From Urechis unicinctus (lineage: Eukaryota; Annelida; Polychaeta; Xenopneusta; Urechidae), in contig CM067348.1 of assembly GCA_034190875.2 (NCBI GenBank), positions 6,510,063 through 6,574,062 of the forward strand: 64,000 bases of DNA, written 5' to 3'. The stretch's first letter is position 1. The number at the start of each line of letters is the position of its first letter. The position numbers and the translations under genes are program-made. Shown here piece after piece: positions 13,260 to 32,644 of this stretch. The notes below the pieces were generated by a model. It had not been told where the DNA came from, searched no databases, and saw only the letters and a list, made by a program, of their open reading frames with translations.

Positions 13260-14750
13260 ATTATACTCTGTGTTATATATGCTCACCAAAGCCTTTTTTT
13301 ATGGCAGCGAATGTCTACTTAGAAAGGCTACAATTTTCATTTTACAAATTATCGTGGATTGATTACAAATGCAGATAAAACATTATAGTTACACAACAAC
13401 ATAGATACATTCAATGCATCTGTACACGTTTGCAATAAAACATTGTTATCTGGAGATGTGTGTCATAAAATACCTTAATTTGTAGGGACACATTGACTAG
13501 TTTTCAGCCCAAACAATAGTTTTTTAAAGATCAAGAATATATCTATAGCTGCAGATAGAAAAATTGGTCAATCCAGCAACAGCTACCTATATGCACTCAT
13601 AAGGGTGACTAATGTTTGCATACATGCCCATGTAGCTATAAGTTCTGGTACTTACTGGCCTGACCGTGTACAACATCTGTTTTTCATAATTTAGGATGCC
13701 ACATATTGTTACGGATAATTAAGCTCAATATCTTCCGATTCTATAAATACCCGGATGAATAACAAGTGTGCGTTACCTTTGTTCCAAACAAATGCATTAT
13801 AATGCACATATGCTTTTCTGCTGTTTTTTTGTTTCTATTATTCCAACTCCTTGACACACAGCTAATACTTTAACATAAATACGGCCTTAGCTCTCAGTTG
13901 GGCTGGAAACTAGTCAACATGTCGTATGCAATAAGGATATTTAATGAATCTTAATAATTATCTGGCAATCGCAAAGAGCCCATCAATTAACTGTTCTCTG
14001 ACGTTTTCAACACAAACGTTTGCATTGCTCTTTCTCGCTTTGATGATTCCAAACAGGTTTCGTAACATTGTACTTGGAAATTACGCTGGATTGAGGATGG
14101 ACGTCAAACGCTATGATGACGCGTCTAAACAAAAGGCGTGTGATTCCATCTTTTAACTCAATGCATTGAATACATTGCATTACGTTCAAGCTGCCGACGC
14201 CGACGTCCAGAATCTCAATGAAATGTATACTAAATGCAACACTATGCCGGGCAGTTTTTAAGATAACATCTCTACGCGGTCTTTTGTGCTGAAGCAAACC
14301 TCCTCCGCGTTATAACCTAACAAAGGTAAGAAACAGCGTCTTGTCATGGAATATACCTCAGTGCAATGCTTAGCAGGTTCCATCGGTGTAAATCAAAGGA
14401 GGACGGTTATATGATAAAACATCATGATCAATATATCATAATAGCCGTAGTTATGATCACTTAGTATATAATCACGTTATGTGGTAGCCTTGCGACCCTT
14501 TGCTACCATCTGTAATTAAGGCACCTTAAATAACAGGTGTCAAATGCAAATAGCCCTAAGGGCCTGTTCCAATCTGTAGTTCGGCGATACTTTACAAATG
14601 CAACGAAGAAATCATAATTCATATCGCATACCGCAATCGGATTTACCACGGTATAAATCATATACAGCTTCCGATTCACCTGTCAACATAGGAGTTTTGA
14701 TTGAACATATTAAAACTACCTTACGTGAATGTTCATATTGACGTCAAACC
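13260..14750. other. No gene recognised
   Basis: Upstream flank or 5' introns of the EGF gene that becomes visible at 14754. Frames at 13944-14156 (+) and 14007-14297 (-) overlap each other and lack domains. Earlier EGF exons or a signal-peptide exon for the downstream gene were looked for here and not found. Confidence 0.4.
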
Positions 14751-14753
14751 AAG

Positions 14754-16238
14754 TTCATGAATGTTCGAGCGATCCTTGTCTTAACAATGGCCGTTGCATA
14801 CCACATGTTAACGCCTACTATTGTGAATGCCAGCACGGCTGGATCGCCGTACACTTCGAACGTAATAGGAATACCAGCTTTTTAAATATGAAAATATCAC
14901 CTTCTATAGTTTGTATTCATATTCATGCATCGCTTAATTAAATCGCTTAATGAGGGGCAATGACGCTGTATTGACATTGTGTTTAAATAGATAAGGACGA
15001 GTTTGCTAGCAACCCTTGTCTATATGATGGAACCTGCAACGACGATCTTGACTCATTCACATGCCAATGTACTTCCAAATACTACGGGGAGCGCTGTGAA
15101 AAGAGTGAGCTTTTATCTTTGGCTTTTTGTCTCATTTGCGGGAGCAATACTGTCCGATGTTTTTTTTACTGAATTTGTTTTTCTCACAGAGCGCTCGCCT
15201 TGCGACAACCACGCCTGTATGAACGGGGGCACCTGCATTGAGGAATCAGACAATGCTTATACATGTGAATGTCCTAAGGGCTACGGCGGCTTCTACTGCG
15301 AACACAGTGAGTCATTGATATGAAGACTTAAGGAGATAGGAATGGAGCTTTGTATGCTTGATGATTTCCTACATCTAAAAGAAACACAGATAGTGATTGA
15401 TTAAGTGAAGTCTCAATTAAATAAAAGTAACTTTGTACCATCGTAATTTCCCTCCGACATACATACCACATCGGTTTTTTCACTTCGGTTGAAGTACCAG
15501 TTTTACCAATTTCGTGAAAATATTGCATCTCACACATGTGACCCTATGTTCACCCAACCCCTGCTTCAACGAGGGTATGTGCACCATGCGAGGTCGCAAA
15601 TACTACTATTGCAACTGCACCCCAGCCCTCACGGGACAACACTGCGAAGTCGTTAAACGTAAGTACTTGTCACGCTTAGAAATCGGTTTGTTCGCCATTT
15701 CATACATTGATTGTTGCATGCTCCAGAACCACCAAGGTCATGATATATACTGCATGATGTAAATAAAGTAATAGCATTCACGGGAAGTTACATGTTTGAT
15801 TTCAGCATTAAAACTGAATATCTGAATTCATTTTCAGGAGTTTCATGCTACGATGACTATTATGCGCATTAATATCTCTGTGCAAATAGCGTTTTTGCTT
15901 GAAATTATTGCATTGATTGTGATGGATTTTCCTCTCTTTGCAGCACTCTACTCGCGCGGCTTGTCGCCGTGTTTGACTGGAGGTACCTGTGTTCAAATAG
16001 ACGACAATTCATTTGAATGTAATTGTCCGGATAAATACAAGGGGGAGCTATGTGAGAAAGGCCTCGACAAACTTTGGCCTCTGCACATCATCCTCATCTT
16101 CTTAGCAATTGCTATCGCCTGCGGCTTATTCATTCTCCTCTGTTGTTTCTTCTGTGCTCAGCACACCCACGATAGGACTGACGACGAGGATCACGAACAC
16201 ATACACTATGTCGATGGCGACGAACGATCACTCTTTGG

Positions 16239-16297
<59 letters not shown>

Positions 16298-16365
16298 TTA
16301 ATATTTTCATGTATATATATATGTATATAATATATATTTATATATATATAAATATATATATATGA
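14754..16365 (+). CDS. EGF-repeat type I membrane protein, 3' part
   Basis: Likely an adhesion or receptor protein with extracellular EGF modules. Exons by splice signal: 14754-14861, 14991-15104, 15190-15306, one ending at 15658, and 15944-16365. Exons 1-3 are 108, 114 and 117 nt with phase-1 ends, the usual one-domain-per-exon EGF layout, and show CxxxPCxxxGxC and CxCxxGxxG patterns. The last exon encodes an EGF domain, a transmembrane helix (about LHIILIFLAIAIACGLFIL), CC..C residues and an acidic His/Asp tail (TDDEDHEHIH), then runs into a (GA)n tract read as Arg-Glu repeats. Defects: the sixth cysteine of the first EGF is Phe (HFER). The EGF exon ending at 15658 has no in-phase AG acceptor. 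No signal peptide or 5' exons are visible. Exon 3 to exon 5 is phase-compatible, so skipping exon 4 would keep the frame. Confidence 0.75.
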
Positions 16366-16438
16366 ATTTATATATATGTATGTGTGTGTGTGTGTGTGTG
16401 TGTGCGTGCGTGTGTGTGTGTTTGCGTGTATGTGTGTA
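16242..16438. repeat. Compound microsatellite (GA)n-(AT)n-(GT)n
   Basis: (GA) about 54 bp at 16242-16295, interrupted AT tracts at 16313-16378, then GT-rich repeats to 16438. The GA part lies inside the last open frame of the plus-strand EGF gene. The compound tract separates that gene from an EGF fragment on the opposite strand that begins 18 bp later. Confidence 0.97.
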
Positions 16439-16455
16439 TGCAGTGCTCTCTTTAC

Positions 16456-17178
16456 CTATCTCGCAGTGAATACCGCTGTTTCCCTGATCACAGATGCAAC
16501 AATATCCGTTCGCCTGGTCCATCATGCAGCTTCCACCATTTAAACACGGTACTGATGCGCGCTCAGTAATCTCTGTAACACTGGATTTCACACGCATGAA
16601 TGTCTTGACATAGAACCACGTGTATACATTGTCAGAGCTCACCGCTGTACGCCCCCTCACATAAACAAGAGGATCCTCCTAATTCGTCAACGCACGTCCC
16701 GCCATTCTGACAAGGGTTGCTGTTCTGACATATGTTGACTTCTGCATATAAGGTCACCTTTTTACATGGAGAACTATCCGACATGCTGACATTAGGTATG
16801 TGAGTTGGAGAGAATGAACGACAACTTTTTCGGAGAGTTGAAAGTAGAAAAAGTTATTACCATATCTGCAGTCGTATGCTGTGAAGTCTGGTTGACAGTC
16901 ACAGATGAAGCTGTCCCATGTATCTGTACATGTCCCTCCGTTCTTGCACGGGGATGTTTTCTAACAATACGACAGCCTGTACCTGCTGTACTTTCCTGTG
17001 GACGGGTCCTTATACATGAGTATGATCACATCGCCTCTGATCTTATCATAGAAAAATATCATAATCAATGTACACAACAACGGACTTTGTTGAAGGGTTA
17101 TGCATAGCTTACTTAGGCGGTAGCCAGCACTACTATTGCGGGATCCACGTCCCCGCCATGGATCTCGCAGATATTTAC
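16456..17178 (-). pseudogene. EGF gene fragment with damaged exons
   Basis: Four exon-like blocks read on the minus strand. 17113-17178 matches exon 1 of the gene at 22-28 kb but is 1 nt shorter, which breaks the frame, and its donor is altered. 16861-16960 encodes an EGF-like SPCKNGGTCTDTWDSFICDC, but its only AG acceptor gives 100 nt and an out-of-phase join. 16643-16741 has NPCQNGGTC, lacks the final cysteine, and meets TGA if read past the GTGAGC donor. 16456-16551 has PCLNGGSC and ends at a GTAAAG donor in phase 1. No transmembrane exon follows; the compound microsatellite does. I read this as a decaying partial gene copy. Confidence 0.6.
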
Positions 17179-18690
17179 CTGGTAATTAGTAACAGACACA
17201 CCATGAATAATTAACACTTAAACGCTTATACGCCTTGGCCAAAAACGCTTTTGATATCACGAAGCCACAGTGATGGAGGTGAATGTTTGCGTTTAGGGAT
17301 GCTCGTGAAGATACCTATAAGTAGGAGCTTTACTTAACAAGTTGATGAACTCCGTCCTCTTAAGAAGTTTAAAGCAGATCTAGCATCGAACGTAGCACGC
17401 CTCCAAGGCTTACATGTGAGACATTTCGGACTTTCAGTCGCTGGGGGGCATTGCGGACTCTAAAATAAAGCCTGACTGTTTTTGTGAAATGTGATCATGG
17501 ATACCATCACCAAATCATGATGTAGACACATCGCACTCTCTCTAAGGACGTCCATTCGTTGACGCTTCCACATCAATAGCGAAATAGTTTTAGGGTGCAC
17601 GTAATGATTTACCGCCAACAACTTTTAGGGAGGTACCGTATTCAGTAGACAGACACAACTTTATAAATGAGATTTCTGCTATACATCATGTGTAATTCAA
17701 GTTATACAAATATGTTGAAAATGTATCACCAATATATTTGATCAAGTAAAATTTGCCCCACAAAATAAGACTGTCTGATAAGGGGCAGAGGTAAGATTAA
17801 CCATTCATCAAAGTACAGATGAGACACTTATGTGCGGTTGGGTGAAACACTGATTTTAATTTAGATGAAACATACATGTGAGGTTTGTGAATGCCTGATA
17901 TGAAGTTAGGTGAAACAAATGTGTAGCATTGTGAATCGACAAGCCACCCACTCGACAAATATAAAAACTGTTTAGTTTTGTATCAATCATATAAACTACT
18001 GTAAAGCTCTTGGCTTGGTACAAATTTTTCACAAACATAAGCGATTATCAAACAAGCTTTATAAGAGATATTGTCTGATTCGATCTGTATGACCTAATTT
18101 CTTACTCACACAGTCGACAGTCGCATCGATGAACTATCAATAAATAAGGCGGTGGTAAATACAAAATGGACGATGATAGGCCATCGGTCAGTCATGCTCG
18201 TAAGGCTTTGTTCATAAACAAATAGTACAGCCCCTATAATCGACGCAAAGGGACTCTTATTAAAATAGGGTTTGCCATCAGCATCCGTGATGAACGTGAT
18301 GAACTATGCAATGAATCGTGCTCGTGACCCGTCTCATGGCCGTGCTTAGTACAAGCAAAGGGGCTAGTTGTCTTGTTAATCGCCACTCAAACCTAGTGGT
18401 TTGTTATTATGTGTTAATATCTTAAGCACTTATCTCCGATCGATATGCTATATGAAATGGTTAATCCAATAGATTGTTGGGGCTTACCTATGCGCTATGT
18501 CGTTTTCGAGTTTTGCCGCTCTGTCTGCTCCTTAACATCTGCCCTAACCGAGTCATTTCAGACCATGGAATAATATGAATATATGACACATTAACAATGC
18601 GAGTTCAATCATTTCCGCATTGTTTAAACATCGGTCTTCTATGTGCAAGGCATATGCGTAGTTTCAGTTTATTATTGAGTCTCTACCTCT
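17040..18690. repeat. Segmental duplication, copy 1 (pair of 28250-31770)
   Basis: Collinear landmarks are shared with 28.25-31.77 kb: the exon around 17113-17178, acagatctag, gtgtgcggtt, gcctgatatga, gtcgacagtcgcatcgat, ataaggcggtggta, gatgataggccatc, gtgacccgtct, tcttaagcactta and tgccgctctgtc. The copies are diverged with many small indels. The second copy carries about 1.3 kb extra (29.84-31.14 kb), which includes a foldback element. The first copy is therefore closer to the pre-insertion layout. Confidence 0.85.
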
Positions 18691-18886
18691 GAGGTATTAA
18701 TCATAAGGTGATAGACACGTTGATAGCCCAGACAATTTCAACCAACCGTGTCTTCACAACTTTTGTCGGATAAAACATATTCTACCGTTTGCCAAACTTA
18801 ACCTCTCCCTATACACACTACTCTACTCGCCTCCTCCCCAACCCCTCACAAACCGTGCCACCCTTTTAATTTAAGGCACGTCCCAA

Positions 18887-19060
18887 ATGGAGGCTAACCC
18901 CTTCACTGCCTCATCCGAATACAAATCAGTCACCCGCGGCAGATCGAGGGAGTGGTTAGTTTACGCGAAAGTTGACTTGCGCGAGAGGGTAACATGTGCT
19001 GTGGCTAAGGACAGGTTGGTAAGGCGCTATCAAGCTACACAGATCCGATCCTTGGTGTGA
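18887..19060 (+). CDS. Small open reading frame, 57 codons, unknown
   Basis: ATG at 18887 to TGA at 19058-19060. The product begins MEANPFTASSEYKS and continues with REWLVYAKVDLRERV and AKDRLVRRYQAT, a charged, helix-compatible composition unlike the low-complexity sequence after it. No domain was recognised and no splice sites are obvious. It may be a fossil of a mobile-element protein or chance. Confidence 0.25.
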   Translation: MEANPFTASSEYKSVTRGRSREWLVYAKVDLRERVTCAVAKDRLVRRYQATQIRSLV

Positions 19061-19264
19061 AAAGTTCGATGGTCATACAAAACTGATTCTGATGCAACAC
19101 CCAGTCACCTCAAATACGGAGACTCTAGTCTAGCCTCGTCCCATCCTTTCACTTAAAAAATCATACATTCTGACGAAATTAGCCACCCTATTCCTCATCG
19201 CATATTGAATGATCCCACTTAACCCTGACCTCAAATCACATTACACCGAAGATATCTAACATCA

Positions 19265-20035
19265 CAAATGACTTTGCCTCGCAAAAGTCACTACCTCAAT
19301 GCATCCAACTACCTCAGTCTACCCCACTACCTCATCCAAACCCATAACTTCATTCCACCCCACTACCTCATCTTACCCCATAACCTCATCCGATCCCTTT
19401 ACATCGTTCCACCCCTTTACCTCATCCTACCCCCACCCCTTTACCTCATCCCGCCAAATTACCTCATCCCCACCCCTTAAACTCTTCCCAGCCCTTTACC
19501 TCATCCCACCCCTTTACCTCATCACACCCCTTTACCTCACCCCGCCCCTTTACCTCATCCCACCCCATTACCTCATCCCAGCCCTTTACCTCATCCCAGC
19601 CCTTTACCTCATCCCACCCCTTTACCTCACCCCCCCCCTTTACCTCATCCCACGCCATTACCTCATCCCACCCCTTTACCTCATCCCACCCCTTTACCTC
19701 ATCCCATCCCTTTTACTTATCCCATCCCATTACCTCATCCCATCCCTTTACCACCTTCCACCTCTGTACCTCATCCCACCCCGCTACCTCATCCCACCCC
19801 TTTACATCGTCCCATCCCTTTGCTTTATCCCACCCCTTTACCTCATCCCATCCCTTTACCTCATCCAACCTCTTTACCTCATCCCACCCCTTTACCTCAT
19901 TCCATCCCTTTACCTCATTCCATCCCTTTACCTTATCCCATCCCTTTACCTCGTCCCATCCCTTTACATCATCTCTTTACCTCGATCCACTCAACTTCCT
20001 TATCTCACCCGATTCATTTATCCCACCCCACTGAC
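19265..20035 (+). repeat. 18-bp minisatellite, unit like TTTACCTCATCCCACCCC
   Basis: About 40 imperfect head-to-tail units. Because 18 is divisible by 3, the plus strand stays open and reads as a Leu-Tyr-Leu-Ile-Pro-Pro repeat for 275 codons. I treat this as a by-product and not as a protein: other frames are open as well, and units vary by substitutions without codon preference. Interspersed ATCCC variants and short indels mark it as an old array. Confidence 0.95.
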
Positions 20036-21395
20036 TCACCTACCGCCTCATCCTATCTTTTTTTTCTTACCGCCCCACGACACAACATCCTCTCATCCAA
20101 CAACCTCAATCTACCCAATTACCTGATCCAACTCGGTTACCTCATACTATCCCATACCGTTCCCGGCAACTTCTTTTCCCACCCCCATCCCTAACACCAT
20201 CCCATGCTACCACCTCGTCTCATCTAACTACCCTACTACCTCATGCCCCCAATCTCTCAGGCCGACCAACTACCCCATCCAACGCCATGCCCTCTTTCTG
20301 CCCCACTACCCAATCAAACCTTAGTCCCTCTTACAGCCCCACTACTCAATTCAACCCAACTCCCTTTTACAATTCCACTACCCTATACTACTCCGACACT
20401 ACTCGGTCTTACAATACCCCTACACAATTCCACCTCGTCACTCCTTAGTACCTTATCCCATTCAACACCACCATGTCCCCTACTAGCTCATCCCACCCCT
20501 GCTTCGGCTAACCGCACTCCCTCTTTCCACCCCACTAACCCATCCAACCAACTTCTTCATCCCATCTGACAACCTCGAATGGACTATCTGTGCCCACCCC
20601 CTTGCCTCATCCCATTAAACACCTTGACCCTACTTGACAACCACACCCCCCCCACCCGCCCCATCCCCATGCAACTTCATTTCGTACCACCCTACTGCCA
20701 TATCCAGCCCCCTCCCTCTTACCACCATACTGCCCTATTCAATTCCCTCTAACCATCCCACTACCCTATCTAATCATATACTCTCTTACCGCCCACTACA
20801 CCACTCCCTCTTAGCACACTACTGCCCTATCCATCTAACTCATTCTTACCACCGTAATGTCCTATCCCACCTGACTCCCTCTTACAGCCCCGCTGCCCTA
20901 TTCAAACCAATCACTTCTTATCACCCTACGGACCTATCAATCCAACTCATTTTTACCACCCTACTGCCCTATTCAACCAAACTCCCTCTTACAACCCTAC
21001 TCTTACCATCCATTTATCCTATCCGACCCTACTTCGTCTTACGATAACACTACCCTATTCCACCTCACTTCCTCATCCCCTCCTAAGTACCTTATCCCAC
21101 CCTACACCACCATGCCCCCTACTACCTCATCCCACCCCCTGCTCCAGCCAACCTCACTCCCTCTTACCACCCCACCATCCCATCCAACCCACTATTCCAT
21201 CCCGTCCCACTACCTTGACCAAACAGACTATCTGAGCTCACCCCGTTACCTCATCCCATCACACAACTTAACCTTACCTGACAACCTCATCCTCACCCTC
21301 CTCCCGCACGCAACCTCATCCCTAACTACTACCTCTTCTCACAACACTACCTCATCCCACGAAACTACTTTCTCGCTCCAGTAACCTCACCCGAT
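20036..21395 (+). repeat. Degenerate C/T-rich tract continuing the minisatellite
   Basis: The plus strand stays strongly pyrimidine- and A-rich with very few G for about 1.4 kb, with loose repeats of CCACTACCYTATCC, CTCTTACC and CCTCATCCC. Long open frames (for example 20634-21047) are Pro/Ser/Thr/Leu-rich artefacts of composition. It looks like the eroded continuation of the array at 19.3-20.0 kb. Confidence 0.8.
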
Positions 21396-21470
21396 CCAAC
21401 TACTTCAGACGAAATGTTTTAATGCCCACCAATGAATCCCCACATTCAATTCGTTGCACTTCTTTCGGGC

Positions 21471-21580
21471 GATGTGCCAAAACAACAAACGCTCATATTT
21501 ACATGGGGGATGTGCCAAAGCAACAACCGGTCATATTTACATGGGGGACGTGCCAAAACAACAACCGGTCATATTTACGT
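21471..21580 (+). repeat. 38-bp tandem repeat, three copies
   Basis: Units begin near 21471, 21509 and 21547, each with tgtgccaaa(a/g)caacaa, then catatttac and atggggga. The second and third differ at only a few sites. A small recent minisatellite downstream of the minus-strand EGF gene. Confidence 0.9.
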
Positions 21581-21813
21581 GTGTTATTTAAAAAAAAAAT
21601 CAAAACTGTTAAATATTTCTTCCAATACCAAAGAACATTAGAGTTATTCATTTCGCTAACCGCGGATGCGATTCCAAGTGCCAGGTTATTGGCATGTCAC
21701 TTCGAGCATCCAATTTCATCAGGAAACCAGAACAAACCCTAATTACGTTAATTCGTATTCAACCTCCTATGTTTCATTCATGGGTTATTCACACAGTATC
21801 AGAATAATAATGT

Positions 21814-21819
21814 TTTATT
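21814..21819 (-). terminator. Candidate poly(A) signal of the minus-strand EGF gene
   Basis: AATAAA on the minus strand about 390 nt after the TAA stop at 22210. It is the first canonical hexamer I noticed beyond the second tail-like frame at 21905-22204. Confidence 0.4.
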
Positions 21820-21904
21820 TTACACATCGAATAAGTCGATCAGCCCCCAGTGTTAATAAGAACCTCTAGGCAATAAAAAAATTGGTTTAAAGTTACTTCA
21901 AGTA

Positions 21905-22204
21905 TTACGTTCGATTATACAAAAGCCGGCTGTGATGATCGTGTAGGGAGGGCAGCAGCTCAGAAGACCACCCGCTCGGGTGAATGATGACAGGTCTGGC
22001 CACAGTGCTGACGGGATCGGCGTAGGTGGCGCTAGTGGTATTCGACAGGGTCCCCATCTCGCGGAAGAAGACCGAAGACGTTCTTGGTGCAACTTGGTAA
22101 GGAGAAGCTTGCAAGGGGATGGCTTGCATTGGCGCAGATTGTAGGGGGATGGTTTGCATTGGCGCAGCTTGTATAGCTCGCACAGGGACAGCGTTTAACC
22201 TCAC
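21905..22204 (-). other. Second tail-like reading frame after the EGF gene stop
   Basis: Directly after the stop of the membrane-protein gene, in another frame, an open frame of about 100 codons reads protein-like. It has an imperfect repeat of PMQ(T/A)IPLQ and ends with IIHPSGWSSELLP and a stop. The frame is also open upstream across the stop region. It could be the original cytoplasmic tail cut off by a small indel, an alternative last exon, or 3' UTR with a tandem repeat. Conservation in a related species would decide. Confidence 0.3.
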
Positions 22205-22209
22205 AAGCC

Positions 22210-28454
<6,245 letters not shown>

Positions 28455-29964
28455 ACAGCTCTGCCAAAGATGCAGGCGAATAGTGTGATTGGAAATAGGT
28501 AAAAGTCTGAGATTTAGTTTAGAAAGTTTAAGAACCTTCTTCCTCTTTAGAAGTACAAACAGATCTAGTATTAAGCGTTGCACACCTCCGAGACTTAAAA
28601 GTGGGACTTTCCAAGCGCAACGTGAAACACACACATGACACATTGTGTATAAGGAAGCAATGAGATTGTCATAAGAGATACGTGTATATGAAGTTAGATG
28701 AAACATAAATTTGAGGTTATGGTAAACACTTATATTAGGTTTAAATTAACACTTATCTGACGTTCAGTAAAACACAGAAGGTAAGTGAACTATTAATGAA
28801 AGGTTAATTGAAAATCTAATGAAATTAGATGAATCATGTATCAAAGTATTGGTGAGTCGCTTGTGTGCGGTTGAGTGAATGTTGATTTAAAGTTGGGTGA
28901 AACATACTTATGACGTATTGTGCGAGCCTGATATGACGTTAGATGCATCAATGTGTTTGTTGAGAATGACTGATTTTTAGTTAGCATGTTTAAGGATCTG
29001 TAGATGACTGATATAAGGAAGACTGAGGGTTAATATCTTGGCAAGCATAAGGTTCTACAAGTGTGTTAAATGGTGCCATGTCAGGATCTGAGCAGTATTG
29101 GAGACAATGGAGACAATGGAAGATGTCTGTTTTATGGAATAATATTTAAAGCCTTAACTCATTCGAAAATCCTCGTGAAACCCATTGCGTCGAAAGCAAT
29201 CAAGGCTTGGTTAGGGCATAAACCACATCTGATGTTTGACATAACCTGTACATTAACATTTTGGGCAAATCAGAAAAGGGGATTTTGATGGAAGTTGCTG
29301 TTCATCTGTGTGGAGAATCATCCACCCTTGTCAAACCTGCTCCTGGTACGTGCGATGTTAAGTGAATGCAAGGAGATATTAAGCATAGACGAGGCAACCC
29401 GCTCGTTTTTCTCGACAAACTACTTGGTATATATAAAAAAACTGTATTCTTCTTTTGATTGCTTTTTATCAATCATATGAGCCCCTGTAAATCAGTAGGC
29501 TTGCTACGCATTTTTCAAAAACAGAAACTGCTATCAAACACGAGTCGACTAAACAACCTACTTTCTGACTCACCAAGTCGACAGTCGCATCGATAAACAA
29601 TGGATAAATAAGGCGGTGGTACATTAAACATTGACGATGATAGGCCATCAGACGGAAATGCTCGTTAGATTTTGTTCATGAACACTAAGTGCAGCGTCAA
29701 CAATAGATACAAAGAGGCTCTGATTAGAATGGTGTTTAGCATCGCCATCCTTCCATTGATGAACATAATATAACTATCAAGTGAATCGTCGCCGTGACCC
29801 GTCTGATTTCTGTAAATAGCACAATCATAGTCGCTACTTTGTTTGTGAATTGGTCCGTTTTTGTTTTTCCAAACAAACAACAAAACATCTAGCAACAACA
29901 GCTTAATCGAAAATCGTTTTTCACATGCGATAACGTATAACGGATAACATGATTCAAATTAATG

Positions 29965-31030
<1,066 letters not shown>

Positions 31031-31774
31031 TCGCAAATTTAAAATGGTTTATGGTTGTTCGTTTAGGGTGGATTTTTTTATTAACAAAAAAAAGGAAAGA
31101 CAGTATATGCACGGACCCCATCCTTCCTTCAAAGCTACTGCTACAGTGTCTAATCTTAAGCACTTACCTCCGATCAATATGCTATTTCAGATGGTTAAAT
31201 CCAATTCAATGTTTGGTAAGTCTAGCGTCCCTTAGTCGTGACCCATTACGGTCTATCCACACGTTTGAGCCCGTATAATAATTTGTTCTCTACGTTCTAC
31301 GGAACGAGTATGCAGCGAAAACCAACCATCCGTGCATAAGGATGACACGCCCATGTTTTGGCCCGACGTTGGTAGTGGCTCGTTTATTTGTTTTTCTATA
31401 TGTGCACTGGGCTTAAGGTTAGGAGATGTTCATATTCGTGATTTTTTAAACACGTCCATAGCAAAGTGGTTGCACCAAGGGTGTTAACAAGCCATGAACA
31501 AGGGAATGACACTGGTTTGGTGAGGTTCATGGGTCGTAGTTGTAATGATATGGGTAGAACTCCAATGTGGCGGTATGCCGACTCACACTCTTGAACGTTT
31601 GCCGCTCTGTCCACACCTTACCAGCTGCCCTAACAGGGTCATTTCAGACAATGAAATAATCTAATAATATGACACAATAACAATGCGCGTTGAATCATTT
31701 CCGATGACCGTTTCGTGTTGTTAAAACATCGGTCGTCTCTGCGCGAGTCATATGCGTAGTTTATTATCTTGGTG

Positions 31775-32065
31775 GACTGCTGTTGTCGGTATATATATAT
31801 TAGACTCCAAGGCGTAGACTTGGCTTAACAATTAGACTTCCACGGCCTACAAAATTAAGTTTCGACCCTGACCCCAACCTTATATCCGCAATGGCTCCCG
31901 ATCCTAAAAACTTATGCCTAAATTAAATGCGTGCCTATTTGCAGTTGTCCAGGTACAACCGTAACTCAACGTTACTCTATCAACATAAACATGTGAACAA
32001 AAATTAAAGTCACACAAATGCATTCCAAAATATTAACCATTAAACTCATAACATGAGCGATGCAT
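31775..32065. other. No gene recognised
   Basis: Short AT-rich stretch between the duplicated block and the MITE-like element. Confidence 0.5.
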
Positions 32066-32069
32066 CACC

Positions 32070-32640
32070 AAAGAGTTTATAGCTACGCTAAGAGGGCTCA
32101 CTTGAGTGGCTCTGCGGTGATCGCATCCCTAATTATAATACATTTCAACCGTAAGGTGGCGCTACCGTGACACAAACAAAAGCACATTGGAAAACAAGGC
32201 TGACGTCACTGCGGTTATTGAGAGCGGGAAAAATGTCTTTTTACAGAGCTTTGCCACTGCCAAAACATGTCGCACAATGGGCTGATGAATAGCGAAAATG
32301 GCAAGAACTAAATAAATGTCAACGTGATAAATTTTGGAAAACAGTTCGCCTCTAACAGCGTCCGCTGATCGACATCAGGCGACGATACCATGTAATCAAC
32401 AAAAACACATGGGACTGTTGATCCAACGTCTTGAGGCTCGGCGGCTGTTAAAGATATGGAATCATATGATTGGTCGAGACGATTCCAGCTCCAAAGTAAA
32501 CAGACCATTCCACGTGGTTTTAAGAGACGCTATGACAAGACGCTATGACAATAACGCTTCGGGTAATAGGTGGCGTCTTCACATATTTCCTCAGCCGGAA
32601 GCCTCGAGTGAACCCTTCAGCGAAGCTATAAACTCTTTGC
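32070..32640. mobile_element. MITE-like element with terminal inverted repeats of about 30 bp
   Basis: The left end, from about 32074, reads aaagagtttatagctacgct then aagagggctcact. The right end, ending near 32640, is its imperfect reverse complement (ttcagcgaagctataaactctttg). Length is about 570 bp. A relative at 56.72 kb shares the 5' 300 bp and a deleted one lies at 26.2 kb. The open frames inside have no transposase features, so it is a non-autonomous DNA element. Target-site duplications are not clear. Confidence 0.7.
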
Positions 32641-32644
32641 CCTA

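Noticed and set aside
15514-15762. Treating this EGF block as a normal exon
   Set aside because: The donor is fine, but no AG acceptor exists in the phase needed after the previous exon.
19299-20126. 275-codon open frame with Leu-Tyr-Leu-Ile-Pro repeats
   Set aside because: The 18-bp minisatellite keeps it open. Neighbouring frames are also open and there is no start, splice or domain support.
20243-21384. Pro/Ser/Thr-rich frames of about 90-137 codons
   Set aside because: By-products of the G-poor C/T-rich tract; composition explains them.
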